Part shown: positions 46,940 through 55,509 of the stretch, piece by piece | Layout: every line of letters starts with the position of its first letter | How positions within the stretch are numbered: position 1 is the stretch's first letter | NCBI GenBank assembly: GCA_965222745.1 | Contig: CBDCUW010000005.1 | Location: 1,922,001-1,986,000, forward strand | Reading direction: 5' to 3' | Origin: CBDCUW01 sp965222745 | GTDB lineage: Bacteria > Planctomycetota > Planctomycetia > Pirellulales > Pirellulaceae | DNA: 64,000 bases | The notes under the pieces: model-generated | What the model saw: the letters and a program-made list of their open reading frames with translations, nothing else | Told to the model about the DNA's origin: nothing | The model's database searches: none | Position numbers and translations under genes: made by a program

Positions 46940-47188
46940 ATGGAGTCATCGACAAGACAATTGGCGGCAATCTTTTCACTTTTTGCATTTGTATTGTCAC
47001 CGCTGCTGCCGATTCCGTTTCCCAACGAATTGGCTCGGCTCCTACACTCGTTGTGGGAGATTGCCAGAGGCCAGTGGTGGCGAAGCGAATATGATGCCGA
47101 CCGCGCTTTGGAAGGCCGACTTTTCTCTTCCGCGATCACCGGCGACGAGTCAGAACGTCGCCAGTCTGCTACAACTTGGCGACCATGA
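46940..47188 (+). CDS. Small single-helix membrane protein, coupled to the helicase gene
   Basis: An 82-residue frame with an N-terminal hydrophobic helix (LAAIFSLFAFVLSPLLPIPF, about 8-27) and a polar tail. Its stop overlaps the helicase ATG (ATGA), the arrangement of translationally coupled genes, which is the main reason to accept it. No homologue is recognised and no strong ribosome-binding site is present. It lies in the divergent region between glycerate kinase and helicase (46849-47184), which otherwise shows nothing. Confidence 0.5.
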   Translation: MESSTRQLAAIFSLFAFVLSPLLPIPFPNELARLLHSLWEIARGQWWRSEYDADRALEGRLFSSAITGDESERRQSATTWRP

Positions 47189-49638
47189 CCGATGAGCCTG
47201 AAAAACCGGATCGCGACTCGCTGGCCGCCGAATATTTTGAATTGCTTCCCTTTGAGCCTTATCCGGTCCAGGAGGAATCGCTGCTGGCCTATTTCACCAG
47301 CGACCAGGGCGTGCTGGTTTGTGCGCCAACCGGTACCGGAAAAACGTTGATTGCCGAAGCGGCGGTCTATGAGGCGCTCCGCACTGGCAAGCGGATGTAC
47401 TACACGACTCCGCTGATCGCGCTGACCGACCAGAAACTGGATGAATTGAGGCAGAGCGCGGTACGGTGGGGATTTTCCTCCGACCAGGTGGGGCTGGTGA
47501 CCGGAAACCGGCGTGTCAACGCCGATGCGCCGGTGTTGGTGGTCGTCGCCGAAATCCTGCTCAATCGATTGCTCAACGAAGATGCATTCGACTTTTCGGA
47601 AGTCACCTCGGTGGTGATGGACGAATTCCACTCCTTCAACGACACTCAGCGAGGAATCGTTTGGGAGTTAACGTTGGCGCTGCTTCCCAAGCACGTTCGG
47701 ACATTGTTGTTGAGTGCCACGGTCGGCAACGCGATGGAGTTCACTTCGTGGTTGACGCGTGCTCACGATCGTCGACTGCAGTTGGTCGTCGGCACGGAGC
47801 GGAAGGTGCCGCTGCAATACGAGTGGATCGGCGATGAACTGCTGAATGATTTTGCCGAAAAGATCGCGGCGGGGGATGAGCAATCACGGCGCACGCCGGC
47901 GCTGGCATTCTGTTTTAGCCGCTCGCAGTGCTGGACGACTGCCGAGATGCTCAAGGGCAAGAGCTTGATCGACAAGTCACGGCAGGCAGAATTGGCCGCC
48001 TACTTGAATGAAGCCGATATGTCTCGCGGTGCCGGCCCCAAACTCAAGCAAATCCTGATGCGCGGCGTCGGCGTTCACCATGCCGGTGTGCTCCCGCGTT
48101 ATCGGCGGATGGTCGAAGAACTGTTCCAACGAAAACTGCTCAGCTTCTGCGTCTGCACGGAAACGCTCGCCGCCGGGATCAACTTACCGGCTCGAAGTGT
48201 GGTGATGCCAAGCCTGCTGAAGGGGCCTCCCGACAAGATGAAGCTGATCGAAACCGCTTCGGCGCAACAGATTTTTGGCCGCGCCGGCCGGCCCCAGTTT
48301 GACGACCGTGGCTACGTGTTTGCTTTGGCCCACGAAGACGATGTCAAAATCTATCGCTGGCGAGAAAAGTACGACTCGATCCCCGAAGACACGAAAGATC
48401 CGGGGCTGCTGAAGGCGAAAAAACAGCTGAAGAAGAAAATGCCCAAACGGCGCAGCGGCCAGTCGTATTGGAGCGAAGCACAGTTCCAACAATTGCAGCA
48501 GGCCGCCGCGGCGAACCTTTCCAGCCGCGGCCAATTGCCGTGGCGGCTGTTGGCCTACTTGCTGGGACGCGATCCCAACGTGCAGCCGATTCGCGATCTG
48601 GTTGGCCGTCGATTGTTGCCGCCCAAGGGGATCGATGAGGCGCAGCGAGACTTGAACCGGATGCTGATTACTCTGTGGTCCGCCGGCTATATCGAACTCG
48701 AACCCAAACCGCGCGCTGCCGCCGCGAAACCGGTCAAGCCAGACGAACGCGCAAAACATTCGGGAGAGCAGCCAACCGCAGGACTGTTTGGCGAGCTCCT
48801 TGATCAGATGCGCCCCGCCGATGAATCTGACCCCGACGACAGCGATGACAACCAGGATCCAAGCCTGATCGAAAGCCGCGGGTACGAAGTCGAAAATTAT
48901 CGCCCCGATACCGCGGCGCCCACCGAGCGATTGGAGCGGCTGGTTCATTTGCGAAGCATCAATCCGCTCTTTGGTATCTACCTTGCCGATCAGTTGGCGA
49001 TCGCCGACCCTGAAGAACGAATCGCGGCGTTGGAAAGTGTGCTGGAAGTCCCAGCGACGGTCGCCCGGCTAGCCCGAATGCCGTCTTTGGAGGAACTGCC
49101 GCCGGGAACGTTGGCCCAAACTCGGCTGGATCCGCAACTGCTTCAGCTTGGATTGGCCACTCCGGAAGAATTGGGGGCCGCCGGCGAGGAGGAAGACGAA
49201 GAGGTGCGCGATCGAGGGCATGGGCGAGTGATGTTTGAACAGCCGCGAGTTTGGCCGCTGACCATCGGTGAAAAGATTTTGCGGTTGTTCCGCAATGAGT
49301 ATCCTCGAGTTCACAACGTCAGCGTGCGGCCAGTTTGGATCGTCGGCGAACTGATGCAGTTTGGCGGTGACTTCAACAAGTACGTCACCGCTCGTAAGCT
49401 TCAAAAAGAAGAGGGAATTCTGTTTCGACACTGCTTGCGAATGATCCTGTTGTTGGACGAGATGGCGAATGTGCCGCCGCTGGAATCAACGGTCGAAACT
49501 TGGGAAGATCCACTCGACCACTTGGCCGAGCAATTGACCGAAGCGTGTCGTGGAATCGATCCGCAAAGCACCGACGAAATCCTCTGCGAACCGGGCAACC
49601 AAGCCGACGATCTGGTAGGGCTGGGTCGTCGTAGTTAG
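47185..49638 (+). CDS. Ski2-like DExH-box RNA helicase (DUF3516 C-terminus)
   Basis: An 817-residue helicase. Q-motif-like FEPYPVQEESL, motif I CAPTGTGKT, Ia TTPLIALTDQK, II DEFH (VVMDEFHSFND), III LLLSATVG, V ETLAAGINLPARSVV and VI QIFGRAGRPQFDD are all present. A lysine-rich insert follows (KAKKQLKKKMPKRRSGQSYW). The C-terminal region (EKILRLFRNEYPRVHNVSVRPVWI and the following helices) is the DUF3516 domain found with bacterial Ski2/Mtr4-like helicases. It probably unwinds RNA in processing or decay. The ATG at 47185 overlaps the stop of the small upstream frame. Confidence 0.94.
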   Translation: MTDEPEKPDRDSLAAEYFELLPFEPYPVQEESLLAYFTSDQGVLVCAPTGTGKTLIAEAAVYEALRTGKRMYYTTPLIALTDQKLDELRQSAVRWGFSSDQVGLVTGNRRVNADAPVLVVVAEILLNRLLNEDAFDFSEVTSVVMDEFHSFNDTQRGIVWELTLALLPKHVRTLLLSATVGNAMEFTSWLTRAHDRRLQLVVGTERKVPLQYEWIGDELLNDFAEKIAAGDEQSRRTPALAFCFSRSQCWTTAEMLKGKSLIDKSRQAELAAYLNEADMSRGAGPKLKQILMRGVGVHHAGVLPRYRRMVEELFQRKLLSFCVCTETLAAGINLPARSVVMPSLLKGPPDKMKLIETASAQQIFGRAGRPQFDDRGYVFALAHEDDVKIYRWREKYDSIPEDTKDPGLLKAKKQLKKKMPKRRSGQSYWSEAQFQQLQQAAAANLSSRGQLPWRLLAYLLGRDPNVQPIRDLVGRRLLPPKGIDEAQRDLNRMLITLWSAGYIELEPKPRAAAAKPVKPDERAKHSGEQPTAGLFGELLDQMRPADESDPDDSDDNQDPSLIESRGYEVENYRPDTAAPTERLERLVHLRSINPLFGIYLADQLAIADPEERIAALESVLEVPATVARLARMPSLEELPPGTLAQTRLDPQLLQLGLATPEELGAAGEEEDEEVRDRGHGRVMFEQPRVWPLTIGEKILRLFRNEYPRVHNVSVRPVWIVGELMQFGGDFNKYVTARKLQKEEGILFRHCLRMILLLDEMANVPPLESTVETWEDPLDHLAEQLTEACRGIDPQSTDEILCEPGNQADDLVGLGRRS

Positions 49639-49642
49639 TTGT

Positions 49643-49696
49643 TGGCCAGTTTTCCAAACTGGCTGTCTGCGAAGCGATTTCGGAGAAATCGCCGAC
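49643..49696 (-). repeat. Palindromic repeat, family A, single copy
   Basis: On the minus strand: GTCGGC, GCGATTTC-TCC-GAAATCGC, spacer, CCAGTTT-GGA-AAACTGG. The second hairpin shows the C-G to T-A paired change also seen at 59551. It lies 4 bp after the helicase stop. Confidence 0.88.
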
Positions 49697-49717
49697 TGCC
49701 TTGAAGGCCTTTTTCCT

Positions 49718-50803
49718 ATGCTTGACTATCGATCGATCATGGCGGATCCCCAAGGTTCGGCTAGCGGGCGGAAAAGCCCGCTCGCTGCGGTGATCCGTGG
49801 CGGCTTGTGGATGGCCAGTCTGCCGTACCGGTCGGTCGTCACAGTTCGAAATCGGCGATTCGATCAAGGGTCGTCGGAGATCCATCGCTGTGGCGTTCCA
49901 GTGATCAGCGTCGGCAACCTGACGACGGGAGGAACGGGCAAGACGCCGGTGGTCTGCATGCTGGCCCGCTGGCTGCGCGAGCAAGATGTTCGCGTTGCGA
50001 TCGTCAGCCGCGGTTACGGTCGCGGCGATCGGGACAACAACGACGAAGCGATGGAACTGCACGCCCGGTTGCCCGATGTGCCGCACGTGCAAGATCCTGA
50101 TCGGGTTGCCGCTGCCGAAGTCGCGGTCAACGAACTGGATTGCCAGGTCGTCTTGATGGACGATGGTTTTCAACACCGTCGACTTCATCGCGACCTTGAT
50201 ATCGTCGTCGTCGACGCCAAGTGCCCTTTTGGTTATGGCCATTTGCTGCCAAGGGGACTGTTGAGAGAACCGATATCGAGCTTGCGCCGCGCTGACTTGG
50301 TGATGCTGACCCGCTGCCAATCGGTGGCCAACGATCGTCTTGACGCGATTTGCTCCGAAATCGCTTCGGCCAATCGCGCGGTACCTCAAATTCGCAGCAA
50401 CCATCAACCCTCACGCCTGCTGGAGTACCCGGATCGAGAAACCTCAATAGAAACGCTTTCGGGCAAACGTGTGGCGGTGGTATCAGCGATCGGCAACCCG
50501 GAAGCGTTTGAAGAAACCGTGCGGCTCTGCAAAGCGGAGGTGGTGGACGCGCGGAGGCTGCCCGATCACGATCCTTATTCTCCGCAGACGGTGGCGGCAT
50601 TACGAAGCTGGGCTCGATCACTCGACGGGCGTGTCGACCAAATCGTTTGTACTCACAAAGACTTGGTGAAGCTGAAGACCGACCGCCTGGCAGGCATTCC
50701 CATGGCAGCTATTGTGATCGACCTGCAACTCCTTGGCGATGCAAGCGCGCTGGAACAAGCACTTCAAGAAAAGATACTCGCAGCCATTCCCAAAACGCCG
50801 TAA
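49718..50803 (+). CDS. lpxK: Tetraacyldisaccharide 4'-kinase
   Basis: A 361-residue LpxK, which phosphorylates the 4' position of the lipid A disaccharide at the inner membrane. It has an N-terminal membrane-associated helix (SPLAAVIRGGLWMASLPYR), Walker A VGNLTTGGTGKTPVV, VAIVSRGYGRG, and the LpxK-specific VLMDDGFQHRRLHRDLDIVVVDA, plus GHLLPRGLLREP and LRRADLVMLTR. Its presence supports an LPS-type outer membrane. A later in-frame ATG (49739) is an alternative start. No other lipid A gene lies nearby. Confidence 0.95.
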   Translation: MLDYRSIMADPQGSASGRKSPLAAVIRGGLWMASLPYRSVVTVRNRRFDQGSSEIHRCGVPVISVGNLTTGGTGKTPVVCMLARWLREQDVRVAIVSRGYGRGDRDNNDEAMELHARLPDVPHVQDPDRVAAAEVAVNELDCQVVLMDDGFQHRRLHRDLDIVVVDAKCPFGYGHLLPRGLLREPISSLRRADLVMLTRCQSVANDRLDAICSEIASANRAVPQIRSNHQPSRLLEYPDRETSIETLSGKRVAVVSAIGNPEAFEETVRLCKAEVVDARRLPDHDPYSPQTVAALRSWARSLDGRVDQIVCTHKDLVKLKTDRLAGIPMAAIVIDLQLLGDASALEQALQEKILAAIPKTP

Positions 50804-50825
50804 GCCGACTTGGGGACAAGTCGGC
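50804..50825. repeat. Simple hairpin GCCGACTTG/CAAGTCGGC
   Basis: A perfect 9-bp stem with GGGA loop directly after the lpxK stop codon, between convergent genes. It looks like a reduced relative of family A (same GCCGAC ends). Confidence 0.75.
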
Positions 50826-50834
50826 CTACGAATG

Positions 50835-51347
50835 CTACTGGGTTTGCGTTTGTAGCGATCGCTGGGGCGTTTGATCTTGGCCAGAGAGTCTTCGGGCTCT
50901 TGCGCGAGTCGCCACCAGGGAGACAAATCGGCCACGCTGGACAACACGGCCATGTTGGTTCAGCAACTGCCGAATCCAGGTCACTCGGCCGGCTCGTCGC
51001 CCATGCTGCTGAATCTCTTCGATCTGGGTGAGTACCTGCACCTCGTCGCCAAAGAAGATCGGAGCCTCAAACTGCCAATCGGAAATTCCGACCAGCGCCA
51101 GCGTCGCCGCGTTCGGTTGCTCGCTGCTCAGTCCAGCCAACACGCTCAGACCCAGCAGGCCATGGGCGACCGGTTCGCCAAAGGGTGACTCGTCCGCATC
51201 TTCCCGATGCAGCGGGTCGTGATCGCCAGTCAGCGAGGCAAAATCGGAGACATCATCCGCCGTGATCTTGCGCCACTCGCTAAGCCAACGATCGCCGACG
51301 TTGATGTCTTCCAGATACAGCAGCTCGGTGTCGGTTGAAGAATTCAA
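50835..51347 (-). CDS. MaoC-family hot-dog dehydratase
   Basis: A 170-residue protein with the R-specific enoyl-CoA hydratase pattern: ITADDVSDFASLTGDHDPLHREDADESPFGEPVAHGLLGLSVLAGL, where Asp and His of the hydratase 2 motif (D-x4-H) are present, then ISDWQFEAPIFFGDEVQV. It would hydrate trans-2-enoyl-CoA or act on a related thioester. The start is TTG 51347 without a strong ribosome-binding site, so the exact start is uncertain. A C-terminal R/Q-rich tail is atypical. Confidence 0.88.
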   Translation of the reverse strand: MNSSTDTELLYLEDINVGDRWLSEWRKITADDVSDFASLTGDHDPLHREDADESPFGEPVAHGLLGLSVLAGLSSEQPNAATLALVGISDWQFEAPIFFGDEVQVLTQIEEIQQHGRRAGRVTWIRQLLNQHGRVVQRGRFVSLVATRARARRLSGQDQTPQRSLQTQTQ

Positions 51348-51654
51348 GGATCACTCAGAGTTTGTGGGATATTCAACTTCTTGGAGTACTGCCAACAAAC
51401 GATTCGCAATGATTGCCAGAGCCACGCGGTATAATCATGCCTTCTAGCCCATCGGGTCAACAGGTGTCATGCTGCTGATCATCGATCAAAACCGAAATCC
51501 GGGGGTGTCTGTAGCGATCAGGTGATCCATGCTGAATTGGTAACGGGCGCAGATTCGATAGTCCCCCATGCACAGCCATCCCAAAGGGCCGCCGCACACC
51601 TTTTCAAAAGAGTGGTTAGCATAGTTACCCAGCCCCGCTCCAGAGAGGAAAAAC
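51348..51654. promoter_or_regulatory. Divergent intergenic region with a perfect TATAAT
   Basis: A TATAAT at 51430-51435 faces the FG-GAP gene, but the best -35-like hexamer (TTGCCA, 51413-51418) leaves only 11 bp, so a promoter here is uncertain. GATCA-GG-TGATC near 51516 is a small palindrome. Nothing else is recognisable in these 307 bp. Confidence 0.4.
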
Positions 51655-52875
51655 ATGCCAACTCGCCATTTTGTCGTTTTCGCGTCAATTCTTTCGCTTT
51701 TACCCCATTTCCACAGCGTCCAGGCCGACTCACCGGCCCAATATCAGGCTCGACTGCTGGCCATCGACGCCAATGAGGGTGTGGCCGCCGGTGACGTCGA
51801 CGGAGATGGAAAGACCGACTTGGTCGCCGGAAGGAACTGGTTTCGCGGCGGCGACTGGGCTCCGCGACCCTTGCGAAGCATCGAAGATTGGAACGGCTAC
51901 GTCCAAAGCAACGGCGATTATCTTTTCGATGTCAATGACGATGGCCGCCTGGATGTGATCGCAGGCTCTTTCCTGCCAACCGAGATTCATTGGTACGAAA
52001 ATCCGGGCGCCGAGGCGCTGCGGCTGGGCAAGCTGTGGAACCAACATCTGCTGGTCGATACCGGCAACACTTGTAACGAAGGCCAGTTGATGCAGGACAT
52101 CGACGGCGACGGGACTCCCGAATGGATCGTCAACAGCTGGAAGAAAGATGTTCCCACGGTGATTTGGAGGCTAGTCAAAAAGGGAAGTCCTGCGAAACCA
52201 GCAAAGAATGCAAAGAAAGGAAAGAACGCTCAGGATTCCAAAGAAGCGGTCTACGAAATGAAACCGCACCACCTGGGCGAAACCGGAAACGGACATGGAT
52301 TGGCGGTCGGCGACCTGGATGGCGATGGCTTGACCGATGTCGTGGTCGGTCAGGGCTGGTACCAACAACCCAAAGAGAATCCCTGGCAACAACCTTGGAC
52401 GTTCCGCAAAGACTGGGACCTGCATGCATCGGTTCCGATGATCGTCGCCGATTTGGACGAAGATGGCGACGGAGATCTGATCATCGGTAACGGCCACGAC
52501 TATGGATTGTATTGGTGGCAAAATGATGGCTCGGACGACTCCGGAAAGATTCAATGGACCGTGCACGACATCGACAAGAGTTTCAGCCAACCTCACACCC
52601 TGGCTTGGTCGGATCTGGATGGTGACGGGCAGCCGGAATTGATCACCGGCAAACGGTACTACGGCCACAACGGCAGAGATCCCGGCGGCAACGAAATGCC
52701 CTGCCTGTACTACTACACGTGGAATCCAAAAACCAAGGAATTCCGCCGGCACACGATCGACGAAGGACATGTCGGCTGCGGCCTGCAAATCGTGACCGAA
52801 GACTTAGACGGTGACGGCAAAGTCGATATCGCCGTCGCCGGCAAAAGCGGCACCTATTTAATGCTTGCAAAATGA
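51655..52875 (+). CDS. Exported FG-GAP/VCBS repeat protein
   Basis: A 406-residue protein. Signal peptide about 1-24. At least five repeats carry the calcium-binding D-x-D-x-D-G motif: GDVDGDGKTDLVAG, FDVNDDGRLDVIAG, QDIDGDGTPEWIV, GDLDGDGLTDVVVG, ADLDEDGDGDLIIG, SDLDGDGQPELITG and EDLDGDGKVDIAVAG. The blades form a beta-propeller. A Lys/Ala-rich insert (KGSPAKPAKNAKKGKNAQDS) interrupts it at about 178-200. No catalytic residues are evident; binding or scaffolding outside the cell is likely. GAGAGGA precedes the ATG. Its stop overlaps the mazG start. Confidence 0.92.
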   Translation: MPTRHFVVFASILSLLPHFHSVQADSPAQYQARLLAIDANEGVAAGDVDGDGKTDLVAGRNWFRGGDWAPRPLRSIEDWNGYVQSNGDYLFDVNDDGRLDVIAGSFLPTEIHWYENPGAEALRLGKLWNQHLLVDTGNTCNEGQLMQDIDGDGTPEWIVNSWKKDVPTVIWRLVKKGSPAKPAKNAKKGKNAQDSKEAVYEMKPHHLGETGNGHGLAVGDLDGDGLTDVVVGQGWYQQPKENPWQQPWTFRKDWDLHASVPMIVADLDEDGDGDLIIGNGHDYGLYWWQNDGSDDSGKIQWTVHDIDKSFSQPHTLAWSDLDGDGQPELITGKRYYGHNGRDPGGNEMPCLYYYTWNPKTKEFRRHTIDEGHVGCGLQIVTEDLDGDGKVDIAVAGKSGTYLMLAK

Positions 52876-53267
52876 CAAGGATGGAACCTGGTCAACCATC
52901 GCAACCACAAGAGACCTTGCGCGAGGAGGATGGCGGCGATCTGTCGATTCGCTCGGCTCAGCAGCAAGTCGATCGTTGGATTCAAACGATCGGGGTTCGC
53001 TACTTCGATGAGATGACCAACCTGGCCCAGTTGGTCGAAGAGGTCGGCGAGGTGGCTCGGATTCTTTCTCGGACCCATGGCGAGCAATCTTGGAAACCGG
53101 GTCAATCGCCCGGTGATTTGGCAGACGAGCTGGCCGACGTGTTGTTCGTGACCATCTGCCTTGCCAATCAATCGGGAATCGACTTGGCCGAGGCGTTGCG
53201 GCGAAATCTGCAAAAGAAAACCGATCGCGACGCCGAACGTCATCGCAGCAACGCCAAATTACAGTGA
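52872..53267 (+). CDS. MazG-like nucleotide pyrophosphohydrolase
   Basis: A 131-residue all-alpha NTP-PPase: MTNLAQLVEEVGEVARILSR holds the E-x2-E metal ligands and DLADELADVLFVTICLANQSGIDLAEAL the E-x2-D ligands. It hydrolyses nucleoside triphosphates to monophosphate and pyrophosphate, perhaps clearing damaged nucleotides. It overlaps the FG-GAP gene by ATGA; the functional link, if any, is unclear. The 251 bp downstream hold no recognisable feature. Confidence 0.92.
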   Translation: MTRMEPGQPSQPQETLREEDGGDLSIRSAQQQVDRWIQTIGVRYFDEMTNLAQLVEEVGEVARILSRTHGEQSWKPGQSPGDLADELADVLFVTICLANQSGIDLAEALRRNLQKKTDRDAERHRSNAKLQ

Positions 53268-53518
53268 TCTTGCTGTGATGCGCCGGCGTCGGCTAACCTG
53301 GATTATCCATGACCATCGTAGGCCGTAACAAGCAAACCCTTACAGTGCCGGAACTTCGATCGCCTGTGGGAAGTTTTTTCGTTGCGCACGCTGCGCGCAA
53401 GTACAAACCGGTTTGCGCAGTTACGGCATGGTTTGGCGACCTCGGCCCGGCCTACGCGAATAATCCGGGCTAAGAGGAACAAGCCAGCCGACGACGTTCC
53501 AGCCCCTCCTTTGAAAGC

Positions 53519-55201
53519 GTGGCAAGGATGCCTGACCACTCTTGTGCCCATCACACCCACCGCCAGGGTTCTGTCCTGTTGCTAACGGCACTCGTTCTTT
53601 CGGCCGGTTGCACGGCTCTTTTTCCTGGGCGTTCGGAAGAGGCTGAAAAGGAAGCGCGGCTTCGCGAACTGATCACGGTCCCCGATCCGCCCGACCTGAT
53701 CCGCGAAGCAGCAGCGGCGCACGGTATGCGGCCGATCCAAGTCGACGGTGTGGCAATGGTTCGCCGGCTGGGCGAAAAAGGCGGACCCGCCGATCCGTCG
53801 CCCTATCGGGATCAGCTGATCGAAGAAATGAAGCGAGACGACATCGACAGTCCCAATCATCTGCTGGAACGAAGTGATACGGCGCTGGTCAGAGTGCGGG
53901 GCGTGGTTCCACCGGGAGCTCAACGTCGCGACCGACTGGACCTGCGAGTTCTTTCGCCCCCCGGCAGCCGCGTCTCGGATCTCCATGGCGGCCAATTGGA
54001 AAAATCACGCTTGCGGCACCAACAACGCATCAACCGCGCGATCCGCCAAAGCGACGTGATGGTGATCGGGCAAGGCCAGTTGCTCACGCGAGCCGACTAC
54101 GAACCGGGCGATGACGTGGCGCTGAATATCGAAGGCACGGTGCTGGCTGGCGGAACAGTGCAGACCGATCGAAAGCTTGGATTGATTCTGCGTCCGGAAT
54201 TTGAACACGCCAAGTTGGCGGCCGACTTGGCGGCGGCCATCAACCGCAGGTTCTTTTTCTTTGACGGTACCACGCGTCGAGGAATCGCCAAAGCTTTGGA
54301 AGACGACTACATCGAAATTGAATTGCATCCGCGCTATCGAAAAAACGTCTATCGGTTGATGGCGGTGGTTCGGGCCATGTGGGTCAAAGCGGGATCGGCG
54401 GAATCGCAACAAAGACTGGAATCGTTGGCAAAACAGCTGGCCAACCCGGCCACCGCCGCCGATGCTGCCCTGCAGTTGGAGGCGATCGGTGAAAGCGCCA
54501 TCCCCACTTTGTTGGAAGGTATCGAATCGACCAATCCCGAATTGCGTTTCTACGCCGCCGAAGCACTCGCCTATCTCGATCGTTCCGAAGCGGTCGCGCC
54601 GCTGGAACAGGCGGCTCAAAACGTCGCCGCTTTTCGACACGATGCGTTGTTGGCGCTTCAGGAGTTGCAGCGACATGAATCGGTCGAGGCGCTCAAACGG
54701 CTGATGGACGAGCCAAGTTTGGAAACTCGATACGGTGCCTTTTGTGCGCTTCGCCGACGCGAAGACGCCCACAGCCACCTGATAGGACGCAACCTCGGCG
54801 CGATGGACCTATTCAAAGTCGCGTCAACGGCGCCGCCGGCGGTGGTGATCTCACTTCGCGAGAACCCCGAAATTGTCATTTTCGGAACTCCCCCCGAAGT
54901 CGACATCCCCCGTTTTCTTCGCAGCTCGGGCCTGATGCTGATGCGTGACGCGGCAGACGCCTCCCAATTGAAGGTCAGCCGGTTCGCCAGGGGCGAGGAC
55001 GATCGCCGCTCGACCGCCGGCAAATCGGTGGAATCGATCGTCAAAGCCATAGCCGCCGTTGGTGGCGGCTACGGCGATGTGGTGGCGATGCTGCGAATCG
55101 CCAAAGACAAGGGATACCTTTCGGGTCAGTTGGCAATCGACCCGCTGCCACGCCCGCTGCGAACCTATCATCGCGATTCCGAAGAATCAGAAGAGGAATG
55201 A
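53519..55201 (+). CDS. Lipoprotein with FlgI (P-ring)-like domain and HEAT repeats
   Basis: A 560-residue protein with lipobox L-S-A-G-C (cysteine at about 31). Residues about 60-265 resemble the N-terminal part of the flagellar P-ring protein FlgI: VDGVAMVRRLGEKGG, a DSPNHLLERSDTALVRVRGVVPPGAQRRDRLDLRVLSPPGS block (compare ...VAAVMVTAELPPFA..G..IDVTVSS), GGQLEKSRL, and VMVIGQGQLLTR. Residues about 300-430 form HEAT-like helical pairs (AIPTLLEGIESTNPELRFYAAEALAYL). No flagellar gene is nearby, so a planctomycete-specific envelope ring or scaffold is plausible. The start is GTG 53519 or ATG 53528. Confidence 0.75.
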   Translation: MARMPDHSCAHHTHRQGSVLLLTALVLSAGCTALFPGRSEEAEKEARLRELITVPDPPDLIREAAAAHGMRPIQVDGVAMVRRLGEKGGPADPSPYRDQLIEEMKRDDIDSPNHLLERSDTALVRVRGVVPPGAQRRDRLDLRVLSPPGSRVSDLHGGQLEKSRLRHQQRINRAIRQSDVMVIGQGQLLTRADYEPGDDVALNIEGTVLAGGTVQTDRKLGLILRPEFEHAKLAADLAAAINRRFFFFDGTTRRGIAKALEDDYIEIELHPRYRKNVYRLMAVVRAMWVKAGSAESQQRLESLAKQLANPATAADAALQLEAIGESAIPTLLEGIESTNPELRFYAAEALAYLDRSEAVAPLEQAAQNVAAFRHDALLALQELQRHESVEALKRLMDEPSLETRYGAFCALRRREDAHSHLIGRNLGAMDLFKVASTAPPAVVISLRENPEIVIFGTPPEVDIPRFLRSSGLMLMRDAADASQLKVSRFARGEDDRRSTAGKSVESIVKAIAAVGGGYGDVVAMLRIAKDKGYLSGQLAIDPLPRPLRTYHRDSEESEEE

Positions 55202-55203
55202 AA

Positions 55204-55462
55204 GTCGGCGATTTCTCCGAAATCGCACCGTGCCCTACGCAGCCAGTTCGGAGAACGGGCCGACTGTCGGCGATTTCTCCGAAATCGCAACGTACGTGCC
55301 CTGCGTAGCCAGTTCGGAGAACGGGCCGACTGTCGGCGATTTCTCCGAAATCGCAACGTACGTGCCCTGCGTAGCCAGTTCGGAGAACGGGCCGACTGTC
55401 GGCGATTTCTCCGAAATCGCAACGTACGTGCCCTGCGTAGCCAGTTCGGAGAACTGGCCGAC
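55204..55462 (+). repeat. Palindromic repeat, family A, four tandem units
   Basis: Units start at 55204, 55266, 55332 and 55398 (spacing 62, 66 and 66 bp). Units 2 and 3 are identical; unit 1 has a shorter spacer and unit 4 ends GCCAGTTC-GGA-GAACTGGC with a perfect second hairpin, where units 1-3 have GAACGGGC. The array fills the 308-bp gap between two lipoprotein genes. All spacers are alike, so it is not a CRISPR. Confidence 0.95.
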
Positions 55463-55509
55463 GGATCTCCTTGACTTTCACCCGACCTTGACGCAACCTG
55501 TTTCGCGTC

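Noticed and set aside
53268..53518. Sigma-54 promoter before the FlgI-like gene
   Set aside because: TGGCGAC and nearby sequence do not give the GG-N10-GC spacing.
55204..55462. Possible CRISPR array
   Set aside because: Units are palindromic and contiguous, the intervening sequence is the same in each unit and no cas gene is near.
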